64,000 bases of DNA from Chthonomonas sp. (GTDB lineage Bacteria; Armatimonadota; Fimbriimonadia; Fimbriimonadales; Fimbriimonadaceae), in contig JAEURR010000003.1 of NCBI GenBank assembly GCA_016788115.1, positions 124,001-188,000 on the forward strand, written 5' to 3'. This document shows positions 33,657-42,129 of the stretch, piece after piece (positions within the stretch are counted from its first letter, which is position 1; each line of letters starts with the position of its first letter). Made by a program: the position numbers and the translations under genes. The notes beneath the pieces are model-generated. The model worked only from the letters and a program-made list of their open reading frames with translations, was not told where the DNA came from and did no database searches.

Positions 33657-33690
33657 AAAATCCCGCATCAGACCGGAGTCTCAAGCGGGA
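33655..33690 (-). terminator. Intrinsic terminator of the rplU-rpmA operon
   Basis: On the minus strand, TCCCGC (33690-33685) pairs with GCGGGA (33666-33661) and is followed by TTTTTT (33660-33655). It also overlaps the end of lpxB, so it may dampen plus-strand read-through. Confidence 0.8.
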
Positions 33691-33713
33691 CTTGGTTCGC
33701 GCGGCGCGCGGGG

Positions 33714-33971
33714 TTAAGCCTGATCGGCGTAGACGCTGATGCGACGCTTGTTGTCCGGACCTTCGAACTTCACGATGCCATCGACAAGCGCGAAGAGCGT
33801 GAAGTCGTTGCCTCGGCCACAGTTTGCGCCAGGGTGGAACTGGGTGCCACGCTGACGAACTAGGATGGTTCCAGCCTTCACGACCTGTCCTGCATAGCGC
33901 TTCACACCGAGCCGCTTGGAATTCGAATCGCGACCATTGCGCGAGGAGCCTTGACCTTTTTTATGTGCCAT
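33714..33971 (-). CDS. rpmA: 50S ribosomal protein L27
   Basis: An 85-residue L27, the protein that reaches toward the peptidyl transferase centre. It opens [20 protein letters not shown] and continues with [23 protein letters not shown]. There is no Firmicute-type N-terminal cleavage extension. It lies 6 bases after rplU, the usual order. Confidence 0.98.
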   Translation of the reverse strand: MAHKKGQGSSRNGRDSNSKRLGVKRYAGQVVKAGTILVRQRGTQFHPGANCGRGNDFTLFALVDGIVKFEGPDNKRRISVYADQA

Positions 33972-33977
33972 GAGTCG

Positions 33978-34295
33978 TTACTTGCCTCCCACCACTTCGA
34001 GCACGCGCAGGGTCGTCTGCGGCTGGCGATGACCCCATCGCTTGCGCTCGTTCTTCTTGGGTTTGTAGTTGAAGCCGTTGATCTTCGGGCCTTTGGCTTG
34101 GCGGACGATCTCAGCCGTCACCTTGGCACCGGTCACAAACGGGGAGCCGAGTTTGACCTTCGCGCCGTCGCAGACCATCACGACCGAATCCAGGTCGATC
34201 TTCGTTCCTGGCTCGCCTTCGATCTTCTCAACGATGATCAGCTCGCTCTTCTCAGCCTTGTATTGCTTTCCGCCCGTCTTAACAATTGCGTACAT
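33978..34295 (-). CDS. rplU: 50S ribosomal protein L21
   Basis: A 105-residue L21 starting MYAIVKTGGKQYKAEKSELI, with the C-terminal NYKPKKNERKRWGHRQPQTT segment. I chose the ATG at 34295 because it is the universal N-terminus; the longer frame adds 43 unsupported residues. A small CCC-GAC-GGG hairpin followed by ATTTTTGG lies in the leader, possibly autoregulatory. obg, often next, is not downstream. Confidence 0.97.
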   Translation of the reverse strand: MYAIVKTGGKQYKAEKSELIIVEKIEGEPGTKIDLDSVVMVCDGAKVKLGSPFVTGAKVTAEIVRQAKGPKINGFNYKPKKNERKRWGHRQPQTTLRVLEVVGGK

Positions 34296-34449
34296 GGTTC
34301 CAAAAATTCCCGTCGGGATTGTCGAGTCAGACAAGCGTCCGAGTCGCAATTCGAAAGTATGACACAGACTCGCGGGCGGCTGCAAGCGATTCGAGCGGCT
34401 TTCCGCCTTGAACTGTGCTACCATCCATCCAGAGGAAAGCTTGCAAAGG

Positions 34450-34710
34450 ATGGCAAAACGACTTCTCGCCGTAGTATTTCTCGCGTCCGCCGTGGGCGTG
34501 GGTCTCTATTTCAGCTCTGCCCCCCGCGTGCAGCGTCACAAGCAGGCCGAATCAGCCAGGGCCGCCGACGCATCCATGCGTCAATCGCAAGCCGAAGCGG
34601 CCCGACTCTCTGAGGACCGCGCGCGGCTGCAAAGTCCCGCAGGCCGTGAAGAGGCGGCCCGAACGCGCGGCTATCTCAAGCCCGGAGAGAAGCGTCTCGA
34701 TTCACGGTGA
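34450..34710 (+). CDS. Small DivIC/FtsB-like septum formation protein
   Basis: About 86 residues: a single N-terminal membrane helix (RLLAVVFLASAVGVGLYF), a short charged helical region (about 35-65), and a C-terminal SPAGREEAARTRGYLKPGEKRL. The last segment matches the E-x-x-A-R-x-x-x-G-x-V-K-P-G-E end of DivIC/FtsB divisome proteins. The ATG at 34450 starts just before the membrane helix. It is upstream of an exported protein and comM. The assignment rests mainly on the C-terminal motif and the architecture. Confidence 0.68.
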   Translation: MAKRLLAVVFLASAVGVGLYFSSAPRVQRHKQAESARAADASMRQSQAEAARLSEDRARLQSPAGREEAARTRGYLKPGEKRLDSR

Positions 34711-34743
34711 CATCCGTCGCTCTCGGTCGTCCAACTCTCGACC

Positions 34744-35484
34744 ATGACGCTCGCCACACTCGTTTGTCTTGCCGCGCTCGCCCCTCCTCGCGAGCAAGTG
34801 ACACTCGTCTTTAAGCCCGCACTCAACGACAAAGCGACCTACGAACGAACGATGGCGTTCAAATCGACCGACGGCACCGAGACGTACGAGCGGGTCGATC
34901 GAGTGTCGACCCGAATCTCCCAGCGTGACTCGAAGGGTCGCTTCGGAGTCGAAACAAGCTACACGCTTCTGAAGGAGTCGATCGACGGCGAACAGTTGGA
35001 CGTTCCGACCAACATGAAGCCCGGCGTGACCCGCGAAACCCGCACACCCCAAGGGGCCCTCGCCATCCGAAGCGTCGTCGCGACCGATAACCCGCTAGAC
35101 GTCTTCTATGCCGCGCTCGCGACACCCGCGCTGAACCAGGTACCAGTCGGAATCGGCGACACATGGACCCATGCGTACAACCTGTTCAGTGACGAAGACC
35201 TCCCGGTGTTCCAGGGGACGTTCCAGTTGATCAAACTGCTACCCGTCGAGAAACCCACGCAAGCCGTCTTGCGCGCGTCCTTTGCCGACTCTTCACCCAA
35301 GCCGCTGACCGCCGAGGGCACGATCACCGTACGCCTGGACGACGGCGCGCTGGTCGGTCTCGATCTCCAGCTCCCCCGCGCGTACATCCCCGGCGGGGAC
35401 GCGACCACTTACCAACTGCACCTTACCTGGAACCTAATTGCCCGAAACCCCGCAACAAAACCGAAGCCCGTCGTGCGAGAATAG
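34744..35484 (+). CDS. Exported protein of unknown function, DUF6263-like beta protein
   Basis: A 246-residue protein with an N-terminal hydrophobic stretch (MTLATLVCLAALAPP) that could be a short signal peptide. The remainder alternates polar and hydrophobic residues, suggesting a beta-rich exported domain (SFADSSPKPLTAEGTITVRL, TYQLHLTWNLIAR). The general pattern of bacterial secreted proteins that report quantities such as AYNLFSDEDLPVFQGTF is seen, but no catalytic motif. It sits between the DivIC-like gene and comM (5-base gap). Function unknown. Confidence 0.7.
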   Translation: MTLATLVCLAALAPPREQVTLVFKPALNDKATYERTMAFKSTDGTETYERVDRVSTRISQRDSKGRFGVETSYTLLKESIDGEQLDVPTNMKPGVTRETRTPQGALAIRSVVATDNPLDVFYAALATPALNQVPVGIGDTWTHAYNLFSDEDLPVFQGTFQLIKLLPVEKPTQAVLRASFADSSPKPLTAEGTITVRLDDGALVGLDLQLPRAYIPGGDATTYQLHLTWNLIARNPATKPKPVVRE

Positions 35485-35489
35485 GGACT

Positions 35490-37004
35490 ATGGTCGCGCA
35501 GGCGCATGGCGCTACGCTCAACGGCATCGAAGCGCTCTCGGTTCTTGCAGAGGTCGATTTTGTCGCGACCCGCGAACCTGGCATTCGGATTGTCGGACTG
35601 CCCGACAAGGCGGTATCCGAAAGCGCCGAGCGAATTCGCAGCGCCCTGCGCAACAGCGATTTCCGCACTCCGAACCAGCTTATGGTGGTGAACCTGGCGC
35701 CCGGCGACGTGCGTAAAGAGGGCTCGATTCTCGATCTGACCATCGCCGCCGCGATCCTTGCGGGCAGCGGCCAAACCGCGGTCGATGAACTCAGCGACAC
35801 GATCATCGTGGGTGAGCTCGGGCTCGATGGGAGCGTCCGCAACATTGACGGTGCAGTGAATATCGCCCTCATGGCGGCCGCCCAAGGCAAGAAGCGACTC
35901 ATCCTGCCCAAGTCGAACGCACTTGAGGCGGCGGTTGTGACCGGGATCGACGTTTACGGCGTTCAGACGCTCGCCGAAGTCGCGGAGATCCTGAATGGCA
36001 GCATGCTCTACCAGCCGTGCGCCCTCACCGAAGCGCAGCGCGATGCCGCCCCCCAATACGATATTGACTTTGGCGACGTGAAGGGCCAGCGGCACGCCAT
36101 CCGCGCACTTGAGATCGTCGCCGCGGGCGGGCACAACGTGCTGATGGTCGGCCCTCCGGGCTCGGGCAAGACCATGCTCGCGCGACGACTGCCCACCATC
36201 CTCCCTCAATTGTCGCTGCAAGAGAGTATCGAAGTCACCCGCATCTACTCGGCGAGCGGCGCAAAGGGGAATCGCGAAGGTCTGATTTGGGAGCGTCCGT
36301 TCCGATCGCCGCACCACACCGCGAGCTACGCCGCCGTGGTCGGAGGGGGCAAGAACCCGAAGCCGGGTGAGATTTCGCTCGCCCACCTCGGAGTCCTCTT
36401 CATGGACGAGATGCCGGAGTTCGACCGAGGCGTACTCGAGTCTTTGCGCCAGCCGCTTGAAGACGGCGTGAGTACCGTCGCCCGCGTTCAGGACACCCAG
36501 ACGTTTCCCGCCGAGTGCATCCTGGTGGGTGCCATGAACCCGTGCCCGTGTGGTTTCAAGGGGTACCCCGAAGCGCAGTGCGTGAGTTCGCCCGCGCTCT
36601 GCGGCAAGTACGCAGCCAAGATCAGTGGGCCGCTGCTCGATCGGATCGATCTACACATCACCGTCCCCCGGCTGAAGCCCGACGAACTCATGGGGACCAC
36701 CGTGGGCGAGTCGTCCGAGGCGATCCGTGCGCGAGTTTTGCGCGCCCGAGAAAAGCAATCCAAACGATTGGGGCACGCACGCGTGAATGCCAAGATGTCG
36801 CCGCGCGAGATTCGCGACACCATCGAGCTGAATGCCGAATCGGAGGCGTTTATGAGGCAAGTCATCCACAAGATGAACCTCTCCGCACGGGTCTTTGACC
36901 GGATCTTGAAGGTGGCGCGCACCATCGCCGATTTGGCCGAGAGTGATTGCATCGTGAAGCAACATTTGGCCGAAGCGGTCCAGTATCGTGAACAAGGCAC
37001 GTGA
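35490..37004 (+). CDS. comM: YifB/ComM family magnesium chelatase-like AAA+ ATPase
   Basis: A 504-residue protein. The N-terminal ChlI-like domain (AQAHGATLNGIEALSVLAEV) precedes an AAA+ module with Walker A GPPGSGKTML near 218 and Walker B VLFMDEMPEFDR. The Cys-containing loop MNPCPCGFKGYPEAQC and the C-terminal Mg_chelatase_C domain follow. ComM is a hexameric helicase that promotes branch migration during natural transformation in characterised species. It overlaps the glycosyltransferase start as GTGA. The presence of comM hints at natural competence but is not proof. Confidence 0.94.
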   Translation: MVAQAHGATLNGIEALSVLAEVDFVATREPGIRIVGLPDKAVSESAERIRSALRNSDFRTPNQLMVVNLAPGDVRKEGSILDLTIAAAILAGSGQTAVDELSDTIIVGELGLDGSVRNIDGAVNIALMAAAQGKKRLILPKSNALEAAVVTGIDVYGVQTLAEVAEILNGSMLYQPCALTEAQRDAAPQYDIDFGDVKGQRHAIRALEIVAAGGHNVLMVGPPGSGKTMLARRLPTILPQLSLQESIEVTRIYSASGAKGNREGLIWERPFRSPHHTASYAAVVGGGKNPKPGEISLAHLGVLFMDEMPEFDRGVLESLRQPLEDGVSTVARVQDTQTFPAECILVGAMNPCPCGFKGYPEAQCVSSPALCGKYAAKISGPLLDRIDLHITVPRLKPDELMGTTVGESSEAIRARVLRAREKQSKRLGHARVNAKMSPREIRDTIELNAESEAFMRQVIHKMNLSARVFDRILKVARTIADLAESDCIVKQHLAEAVQYREQGT

Positions 37005-37717
37005 ATTGCGTGTCAACGAATCACGGTATGCCGAACCCCGATGTCTCGATCTTGGTACCCGCACTGAACGAAGAGCACACCCTTGCGGAGTTGCTTGATC
37101 GTCTGTTGGCACTCCCGGTCGCGGCCGAGATCATCGTCATCAATGACGGAAGCGACGACCGGACGGCCGAGATCCTCGCAACGTACGACGACCGGGTCCA
37201 TATCATCACCAACCCGCAACGAGGCGGGAAAGGGGCGGCGATTCGTCAGGGACTCGCGCTCGCGACCGGCAAGGTCGTCGTCATCCAAGACGCGGATCTG
37301 GAGTACGTCCCCGAAGAGCTGCCGAAGCTCATCGAGCCGATCCTAAACGGCCAAAGTGGAGTCGTCTACGGAAGCAGATTTCAAAAGGGCTACCCCCAGG
37401 GCATGGCGCTACCCAACAAAATCGTCAACGTCCTGCTCGTGTGGGCAGTGGCGCTACTCTTCGGGAAGAAACTGACAGACGAGGCGACCTGTTACAAGGC
37501 GTTTCGGCGGGATTTGTTGGAGCGGATGAACTTGGAGTGTCACCGGTTCGAGTTTTGCCCCGAAGTCACCGCGAAGAGCTTCCGACTGAAGGAAAAGATC
37601 GACGAGGTCCCGATCTCGTACGAACCCCGGTCCAAAGAGGCGGGGAAAAAGATCCGCTGGACCGATGCCCCAGAAGCGTTCTGGACGCTCCTGAAGCACC
37701 GGTTCAAGTCCTTTTAG
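37001..37717 (+). CDS. Family 2 glycosyltransferase (DPM1/GtrB-like)
   Basis: A 238-residue GT2. It has the N-terminal VSILVPALNEEHTLAEL, the VINDGSDDRTAEIL nucleotide-binding loop, the metal-binding D-x-D region QDADLEYVPEELPKL and YGSRFQKG. These resemble polyprenyl-phosphate mannosyl/glucosyltransferases. A single hydrophobic segment near 145-160 may touch the membrane. Either the GTG at 37001, overlapping the comM stop, or an ATG at 37028 could be the start; I prefer GTG because AAGG precedes it. It overlaps the convergent NTF2-like gene by 4 bases. Confidence 0.9.
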   Translation: MNCVSTNHGMPNPDVSILVPALNEEHTLAELLDRLLALPVAAEIIVINDGSDDRTAEILATYDDRVHIITNPQRGGKGAAIRQGLALATGKVVVIQDADLEYVPEELPKLIEPILNGQSGVVYGSRFQKGYPQGMALPNKIVNVLLVWAVALLFGKKLTDEATCYKAFRRDLLERMNLECHRFEFCPEVTAKSFRLKEKIDEVPISYEPRSKEAGKKIRWTDAPEAFWTLLKHRFKSF

Positions 37718-38205
37718 CGACCCATCGGCTTGCCGTCTTGGGTGACAGACATGGCCTTCTGCTCAACCAGCTTCATGAGCCACTTACCGTTCTGCTTTAC
37801 CCAGTTGTTGACCGACTCCGTGCGGATGGCGAACTTTACATCCTTCTTAGTGTTCGGGTTGACCGCCACGACGGTACCGACGTTCACCGTGACGGCAGTG
37901 GCCGTGTTTCCGGTGATCTTCAGGCTCTTCACGGTGGTCTTGCTCGAAATGGACTTCGCCATCTTGAACTGCGCTTCCATCGCCTGAAGGGCATCGGCAG
38001 CCTTGATCGGCTGCCCGTTCTTGGGCTTAAACGTGCAGTCCGATGCCAGCATTGCCTTAACCGGGGAGATCTTGCGCGCGTTCAGAGCTTTGTCATAGGC
38101 GGCATAGTTGGCCATGATCGCCTTCTTATCGGCCTCAGTGGCCATAGCGAGCGCAGACATGCCGAGAGCGAGGACGGGCAAGAGGGTTCGGGTGAGCATC
38201 TTCAT
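37714..38205 (-). CDS. Exported NTF2-like (SnoaL-type) protein
   Basis: A 163-residue protein with a signal peptide (MKMLTRTLLPVLALGMSALAMA). The mature part has the NTF2-like cone pattern: helix (ADKKAIMANYAAYDKALNAR), loop, then strands ending in WVKQNGKWLMKLVEQKAM. No catalytic residues are evident. It probably binds a small ligand or a protein in the periplasm. The single gene ends inside the glycosyltransferase tail. Confidence 0.8.
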   Translation of the reverse strand: MKMLTRTLLPVLALGMSALAMATEADKKAIMANYAAYDKALNARKISPVKAMLASDCTFKPKNGQPIKAADALQAMEAQFKMAKSISSKTTVKSLKITGNTATAVTVNVGTVVAVNPNTKKDVKFAIRTESVNNWVKQNGKWLMKLVEQKAMSVTQDGKPMGR

Positions 38206-38317
38206 CTTATGTCGTTATACTCGCGGCGGCCATCGAAAGTGCCCCCTGCCGGGACTTCGGACCCCTTGCGTTCGGAACCGTAGTCACCGATGATTTGGGT
38301 TAGACTGACTGAACAGC

Positions 38318-38767
38318 ATGGAAGCTCGCAAACCAATCAAGAAGCGCTGGCTAACGGGATTTGGCGTGGTCATGCTCTTCCTCCTGGCCGGGGCACTCCT
38401 TTTCCAGAGAAGTGTCGTCACCGTTCAGGTCTCCGGAAACTCCATGGCGACGACGTTCCGCAGCGGCCAACGCCTACTCGCTTCTAGCGCCTACTGGCTC
38501 GTCGGCCCCATCGAACGGAACGACATCATCGTCTTCCGACTTAAACCGGGGGGCGAGACGTTCATCAAGCGCGTCTACAAGATGGGCGGTGACGAGGTCG
38601 ATTGGCTGAACGTTCCCCGCGACTGGCGAATCGAAAACGGGCCGTATCGTGTCCCACCCGGCAGTTTGTACGTCTTAGGGGATAATCGCGGAGAATCGGA
38701 GGATAGTCGGGCATTTGGCCCCCTCTCGCCGAATCAAGTGCTGGGCAAGGTCGTCATCGCGAACTGA
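38318..38767 (+). CDS. lepB: Signal peptidase I
   Basis: A 149-residue, unusually short type I signal peptidase (EC 3.4.21.89). One N-terminal membrane helix (TGFGVVMLFLLAGALLF) precedes the catalytic Ser42 in VSGNSMATTF and Lys84 in ETFIKRVYKMGG. The box E region VLGDNRGESEDSRAFGPL is intact. The large non-essential insert of the E. coli enzyme is absent. The next gene, a Nudix hydrolase, starts 4 bases later. Confidence 0.93.
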   Translation: MEARKPIKKRWLTGFGVVMLFLLAGALLFQRSVVTVQVSGNSMATTFRSGQRLLASSAYWLVGPIERNDIIVFRLKPGGETFIKRVYKMGGDEVDWLNVPRDWRIENGPYRVPPGSLYVLGDNRGESEDSRAFGPLSPNQVLGKVVIAN

Positions 38768-38771
38768 GATT

Positions 38772-39254
38772 TTGAAACGGTTCCCTTCGGGTCGATACGG
38801 TAAGCAAAGACTGGAGTTCTTCCCCGCTCCATTCCAGGCCCCGTTGCGCGCTTTTGCGGCACTGGTCTTCCCTTGGCAGGGCGAACAAATCCTCCTGTGC
38901 GACATCGAGGATCGCGGGTGGTGTATACCCAGCGGCCGTGTCGAGCCTTATGAAGAGCCGTTTGAAGCAGCGCACCGCGAAGCCGCAGAGGAAGCTGGCG
39001 CGGTGTTGCGCGACCTTCAGTACATCGGTTGCTACCGAATCACCGAACGGTCGGAGATCCGCTGGGCCGACGTCTTCGTCGCCGAAGTGGTCGATTTGAT
39101 CGAAATCGGATGCCCAAACGAGTCCCATGGTCGGCGACTTACCGATTTCGCCGAGCTCCCCGGCATGTACCACCAGTGGAACCCTCTGATGGAAGAGGTC
39201 TTCATCCACTCTCGCGAGGTGCTCCAAAGGCACCTCGAGTTCCGCTCCGAGTGA
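38772..39254 (+). CDS. Nudix hydrolase
   Basis: About 160 residues with the full Nudix box GRVEPYEEPFEAAHREAAEEAG, which binds Mg2+ for hydrolysis of a nucleoside diphosphate linked to another group. The substrate is unknown. The only start giving the full domain is the TTG at 38772, 4 bases after lepB. The longer reading frame overlaps lepB and is not supported. RWADVFVAEVVDLIEI shows the usual strand after the box. Confidence 0.85.
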   Translation: MKRFPSGRYGKQRLEFFPAPFQAPLRAFAALVFPWQGEQILLCDIEDRGWCIPSGRVEPYEEPFEAAHREAAEEAGAVLRDLQYIGCYRITERSEIRWADVFVAEVVDLIEIGCPNESHGRRLTDFAELPGMYHQWNPLMEEVFIHSREVLQRHLEFRSE

Positions 39255-39288
39255 GCCAATTTCGGGTTCCTGCGGGTAAACCGCGTCC

Positions 39289-40416
39289 ATGCAGTTCGAT
39301 CTGGGATTCCTCGGCGGGGGGCAGCTTGCGCGTATGTCGATCATGGCCGCGCAGCGCATGGGCCTGAGTTGCGTCAGCATTGATCCTGCGGACCCTTCTC
39401 CTGCGGGCATGGTCGCACCCGGAGCGGTCGCCAAGCTCAATGACCCCGAAGCCCTTGCCGGGATGATCGCGAACTGTAGCAGAGTCACGCTGGAGAATGA
39501 GTTCATTCCCGCAGGGGCGATCGCTGAAGCTCTGCAACTCTGTCACCGTGAGCCTGAGATACTTACGCCCGGTCTCGAAACCCTCGCGATCATCCAAGAC
39601 AAGCTCAAACAACGCGAGGCGCTACACAAAGCGGGGGTCCCAAGCCCCCATGCCGTCGCGGTCCAGCTTGATGGGACCAACGCAATCTCCAAGATCGGAT
39701 TCCCCATGGTGCTCAAGGCTCGATTCGGCGGCTATGATGGCCGGGGCACCCGCATGGTCGAGAATGCCCGGGAGTTCGCCGACCAAGCGAGCGAGATCGA
39801 CGATGGCAACTGGCTTGCCGAAGAGTTCGTACCGTTCAAGCGGGAACTGGCGGTCATGGTCTATCGCTCCCACCGAGAGTTCGGCTGCTTCCCCACCGTC
39901 GAGACTTCGCAGAAGAACTTCGTCTGCGACGTCGTTTTCCCCGCCGAGACCGACGCAAGCGAGATTGCCAAAGCTGCCGTTGAGGCGATCGACGGTTACG
40001 GACTGTTCGGAGTCGAGATCTTTGAAACTGCCGACGGCAAGCTGTCCGTGAATGAGATCGCTCCGCGCCCACACAACACAGGCCACTACACACTCGATTG
40101 GGGCGGCCCCTCGCAGTTTGAGTTCCACGTTCGGCTCAGCCTGGGACTTCCTTTGCCCCCGCTCGACGGAGTGCCAACGGCGATGGCCAATTTGCTGGGA
40201 CAACTCGACGCCCGCGATTGGCGGTCGGGCCTTCAAGCGGCCTTGGAGCACGACCCAGGAGTCGCTGTGCACTGGTACGGCAAACTCAAGTCGAGCCCGG
40301 GTCGCAAAATGGGACATATCAACGCGACAGGTCCGGACGCATTGGCCCGGGTCAAGTCCGCGCGCGATGCGTTCTACGCGGCATGGTGCCAGCCCGAAGA
40401 AGCAGCTCGTCGGTAG
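39289..40416 (+). CDS. purK: 5-(carboxyamino)imidazole ribonucleotide synthase
   Basis: A 375-residue ATP-grasp enzyme (EC 6.3.4.18) of purine synthesis. It begins with LGFLGGGQLARMSIMAAQRM, the PurK signature. ATP-grasp segments (FPMVLKARFGGYDGRGT, EEFVPFKRELAVMVYR, VNEIAPRPHNTGHYTLD) follow. The length is typical. purE, usually adjacent, is not in the window. The imperfect repeat GTTTTGGA...TCCAAAC about 40 bases downstream could be a terminator. Confidence 0.96.
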   Translation: MQFDLGFLGGGQLARMSIMAAQRMGLSCVSIDPADPSPAGMVAPGAVAKLNDPEALAGMIANCSRVTLENEFIPAGAIAEALQLCHREPEILTPGLETLAIIQDKLKQREALHKAGVPSPHAVAVQLDGTNAISKIGFPMVLKARFGGYDGRGTRMVENAREFADQASEIDDGNWLAEEFVPFKRELAVMVYRSHREFGCFPTVETSQKNFVCDVVFPAETDASEIAKAAVEAIDGYGLFGVEIFETADGKLSVNEIAPRPHNTGHYTLDWGGPSQFEFHVRLSLGLPLPPLDGVPTAMANLLGQLDARDWRSGLQAALEHDPGVAVHWYGKLKSSPGRKMGHINATGPDALARVKSARDAFYAAWCQPEEAARR

Positions 40417-40562
40417 TTTTCCCGACGGACGAGACCGCAAGAACTACCAGGTTTTGGATACTTCGTTGTCCAAACAGCCGACAAGCTGAGCTCCCGAACC
40501 CGGCGCTCCAGTATTCTTAGGTGAGTGACCGGCGTATCTGCCAGGTCCAGTGAGAGGAAAGA

Positions 40563-41258
40563 ATGCGATCACTCATTTCGATTTGCTTTGTTGCTGCGGT
40601 CACCTCTGCTGCCTACGCAGGCACGCTGTCGGCCACCTACGCCAGCTCGTTTGGCAAGAACGTCCAGTTCACGCTGAGCAGCGCGAACAAAGACCAGGGC
40701 ACGGTCCAGTGGAACGGTACGCGCACCGGCGGTACCGATACGCTCGTCCCGGCCACTTACAACGCCTACTGCGTGGAGCTCGGCGAGTTCATCAACACCG
40801 GTGTCAACACGACCCACCAGAACGTCACTCCACTTCTTGGTTCGTCCACCGTGCCGGGCGGCGTGGTCTTCAACAGCGGCCGCACCGATGCGATGGAGCG
40901 ACTTTGGGGTAGCTACTTCGGACTCGTGAACACCGCCGAGAAGTCCGCTGCCTTCCAACTCGCCGTTTGGGAGATCGCATTCGACAACGACCTTTCGCTC
41001 ACCAATGCAAGCGGAAACCTCGTTGGCCGTGATCGCGACGCTTCGATGAGCGGAATCCAATTGGATCCCGTTTCGCAGATCGCCCAGGGTTGGCTGATGA
41101 ACGTCGCAACAGGTGCAGCTACCCAGCGACAAAAGCTCCTGCTTCTCAGCGGTCAAGGCACTCAGGACCTCATTACTCCGGTTCCCGAGCCCGCTTCCAT
41201 CTTCGCGATTGCCGTTGGCGCAGCGATGCTCGCTCGCCGACGCAAGAATCGAGCCTAA
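40563..41258 (+). CDS. PEP-CTERM sorted surface protein
   Basis: A 231-residue protein with a signal peptide (MRSLISICFVAAVTSAAYAG) and a C-terminal PEP-CTERM cassette: VPEPASIFAIAVGAAMLA then RRRKNR. The body has a single Cys in YCVELGEFINTG and FQLAVWEIAFDND, a segment common in PEP-CTERM proteins of this type. Exosortase would cleave and anchor it at the outer surface. No exosortase is in the window. AGAGG precedes the ATG. The promoter may include TATTCT at 40512-40517. Confidence 0.9.
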   Translation: MRSLISICFVAAVTSAAYAGTLSATYASSFGKNVQFTLSSANKDQGTVQWNGTRTGGTDTLVPATYNAYCVELGEFINTGVNTTHQNVTPLLGSSTVPGGVVFNSGRTDAMERLWGSYFGLVNTAEKSAAFQLAVWEIAFDNDLSLTNASGNLVGRDRDASMSGIQLDPVSQIAQGWLMNVATGAATQRQKLLLLSGQGTQDLITPVPEPASIFAIAVGAAMLARRRKNRA

Positions 41259-41277
41259 TACTCTAAAGAACGGCAGG

Positions 41278-41306
41278 TCGCCCGCGGTGATTTTCACGGC
41301 GGGCGA
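41278..41306. terminator. Hairpin between the PEP-CTERM gene and a metallophosphoesterase
   Basis: TCGCCCGCGGTG pairs with CACGGCGGGCGA with one mismatch, across a five-base loop, followed by TTTGCTTCATTT. It lies between convergent genes and probably ends both transcripts. Confidence 0.75.
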
Positions 41307-41312
41307 TTTGCT

Positions 41313-42116
41313 TCATTTGAGCGTAAGGATCGTCACTTCGGGGCGACAAAAGAGCCTGCTCGGCGGACCGGTAGTACCCAGCCCTCGACTCACGTAGAGG
41401 GGAGTCGGCGCATCGGGGAAGAATCCTCGCAGGTACTTCGAGCCGTTCCGGCTGCGGATCGGTGCCCAGCCCCAGGGAGTCGTGAACTGCCCTCCGTGCG
41501 AGTGCCCACTGAGCATAAGCGCGCACCCTTCGGGAAGCCACTCGACGAGATCCGGCTCGTGCCACAACGCGATCACCGGCTCAGGCCCCTCGATCGTCTC
41601 CATCGCCCCGATCGGATCCGCCTCGCCCACATTGGCCGAGTCGATTCCGAGCCAGGTGATCCCCTGGTGAGTCCAGGATTCGTTTCGCAGCAGGTGGATA
41701 TTGAGGTGATCCAGCACCGGCACCAGATTGGACGCATCGGCGCCGTAGTAGTCGCGGTTCCCAGGGATCGCCACGACGTTGCCGTCCATCATCAGTAGGG
41801 GATCAAGGGCTTGCCGCAACAGCGCCTCCGATTTGGGCGTCCAGCAGCTGACCAGATCGCCCGCGATGACGACCATGTCGGGCATCTCGTCGAGCAAGAT
41901 ATCGACGGCGCGTTGGGTGAGCTGCAACGTCCCGTGGTCGCGCAGATGCAAGTCCGCGATGAGGCCGATTCGGAACCCGCGCAGTGCCTCCGGCCAATCC
42001 GCAAGTATCAGGGTGCGTCGAGTCAACTCCAGCCGATTGACCTCGACCAGTGCGCCGTACAGCAACGCACCTGCGCTCGCTGCGACCACCGTCCCTAGTG
42101 CCTTCGCAAACTTCAT
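41313..42116 (-). CDS. Metallophosphoesterase with N-terminal membrane anchor
   Basis: A 267-residue calcineurin-like phosphoesterase. Motifs appear in order: IADLHLRDHG (D-x-H), GDLVSCW (G-D), GNRDYYG (G-N-x-D form), LWHEPDLVEW and LSGHSHGGQF (G-H-x-H). The N-terminus (GTVVAASAGALLYGALVEVN) may anchor it. It resembles YkuE-type enzymes. It is a paralogue of the upstream gene, 13 bases away, and ends with VTILTLK as that gene ends with VSILTLN, which suggests duplication. Substrate unknown. Confidence 0.9.
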   Translation of the reverse strand: MKFAKALGTVVAASAGALLYGALVEVNRLELTRRTLILADWPEALRGFRIGLIADLHLRDHGTLQLTQRAVDILLDEMPDMVVIAGDLVSCWTPKSEALLRQALDPLLMMDGNVVAIPGNRDYYGADASNLVPVLDHLNIHLLRNESWTHQGITWLGIDSANVGEADPIGAMETIEGPEPVIALWHEPDLVEWLPEGCALMLSGHSHGGQFTTPWGWAPIRSRNGSKYLRGFFPDAPTPLYVSRGLGTTGPPSRLFCRPEVTILTLK

Positions 42117-42129
42117 GCTGTCTTTGAGG

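Noticed and set aside
35409-36386. 325-residue minus-strand frame opposite comM
   Set aside because: It is antisense to the AAA+ ATPase, with no motifs.
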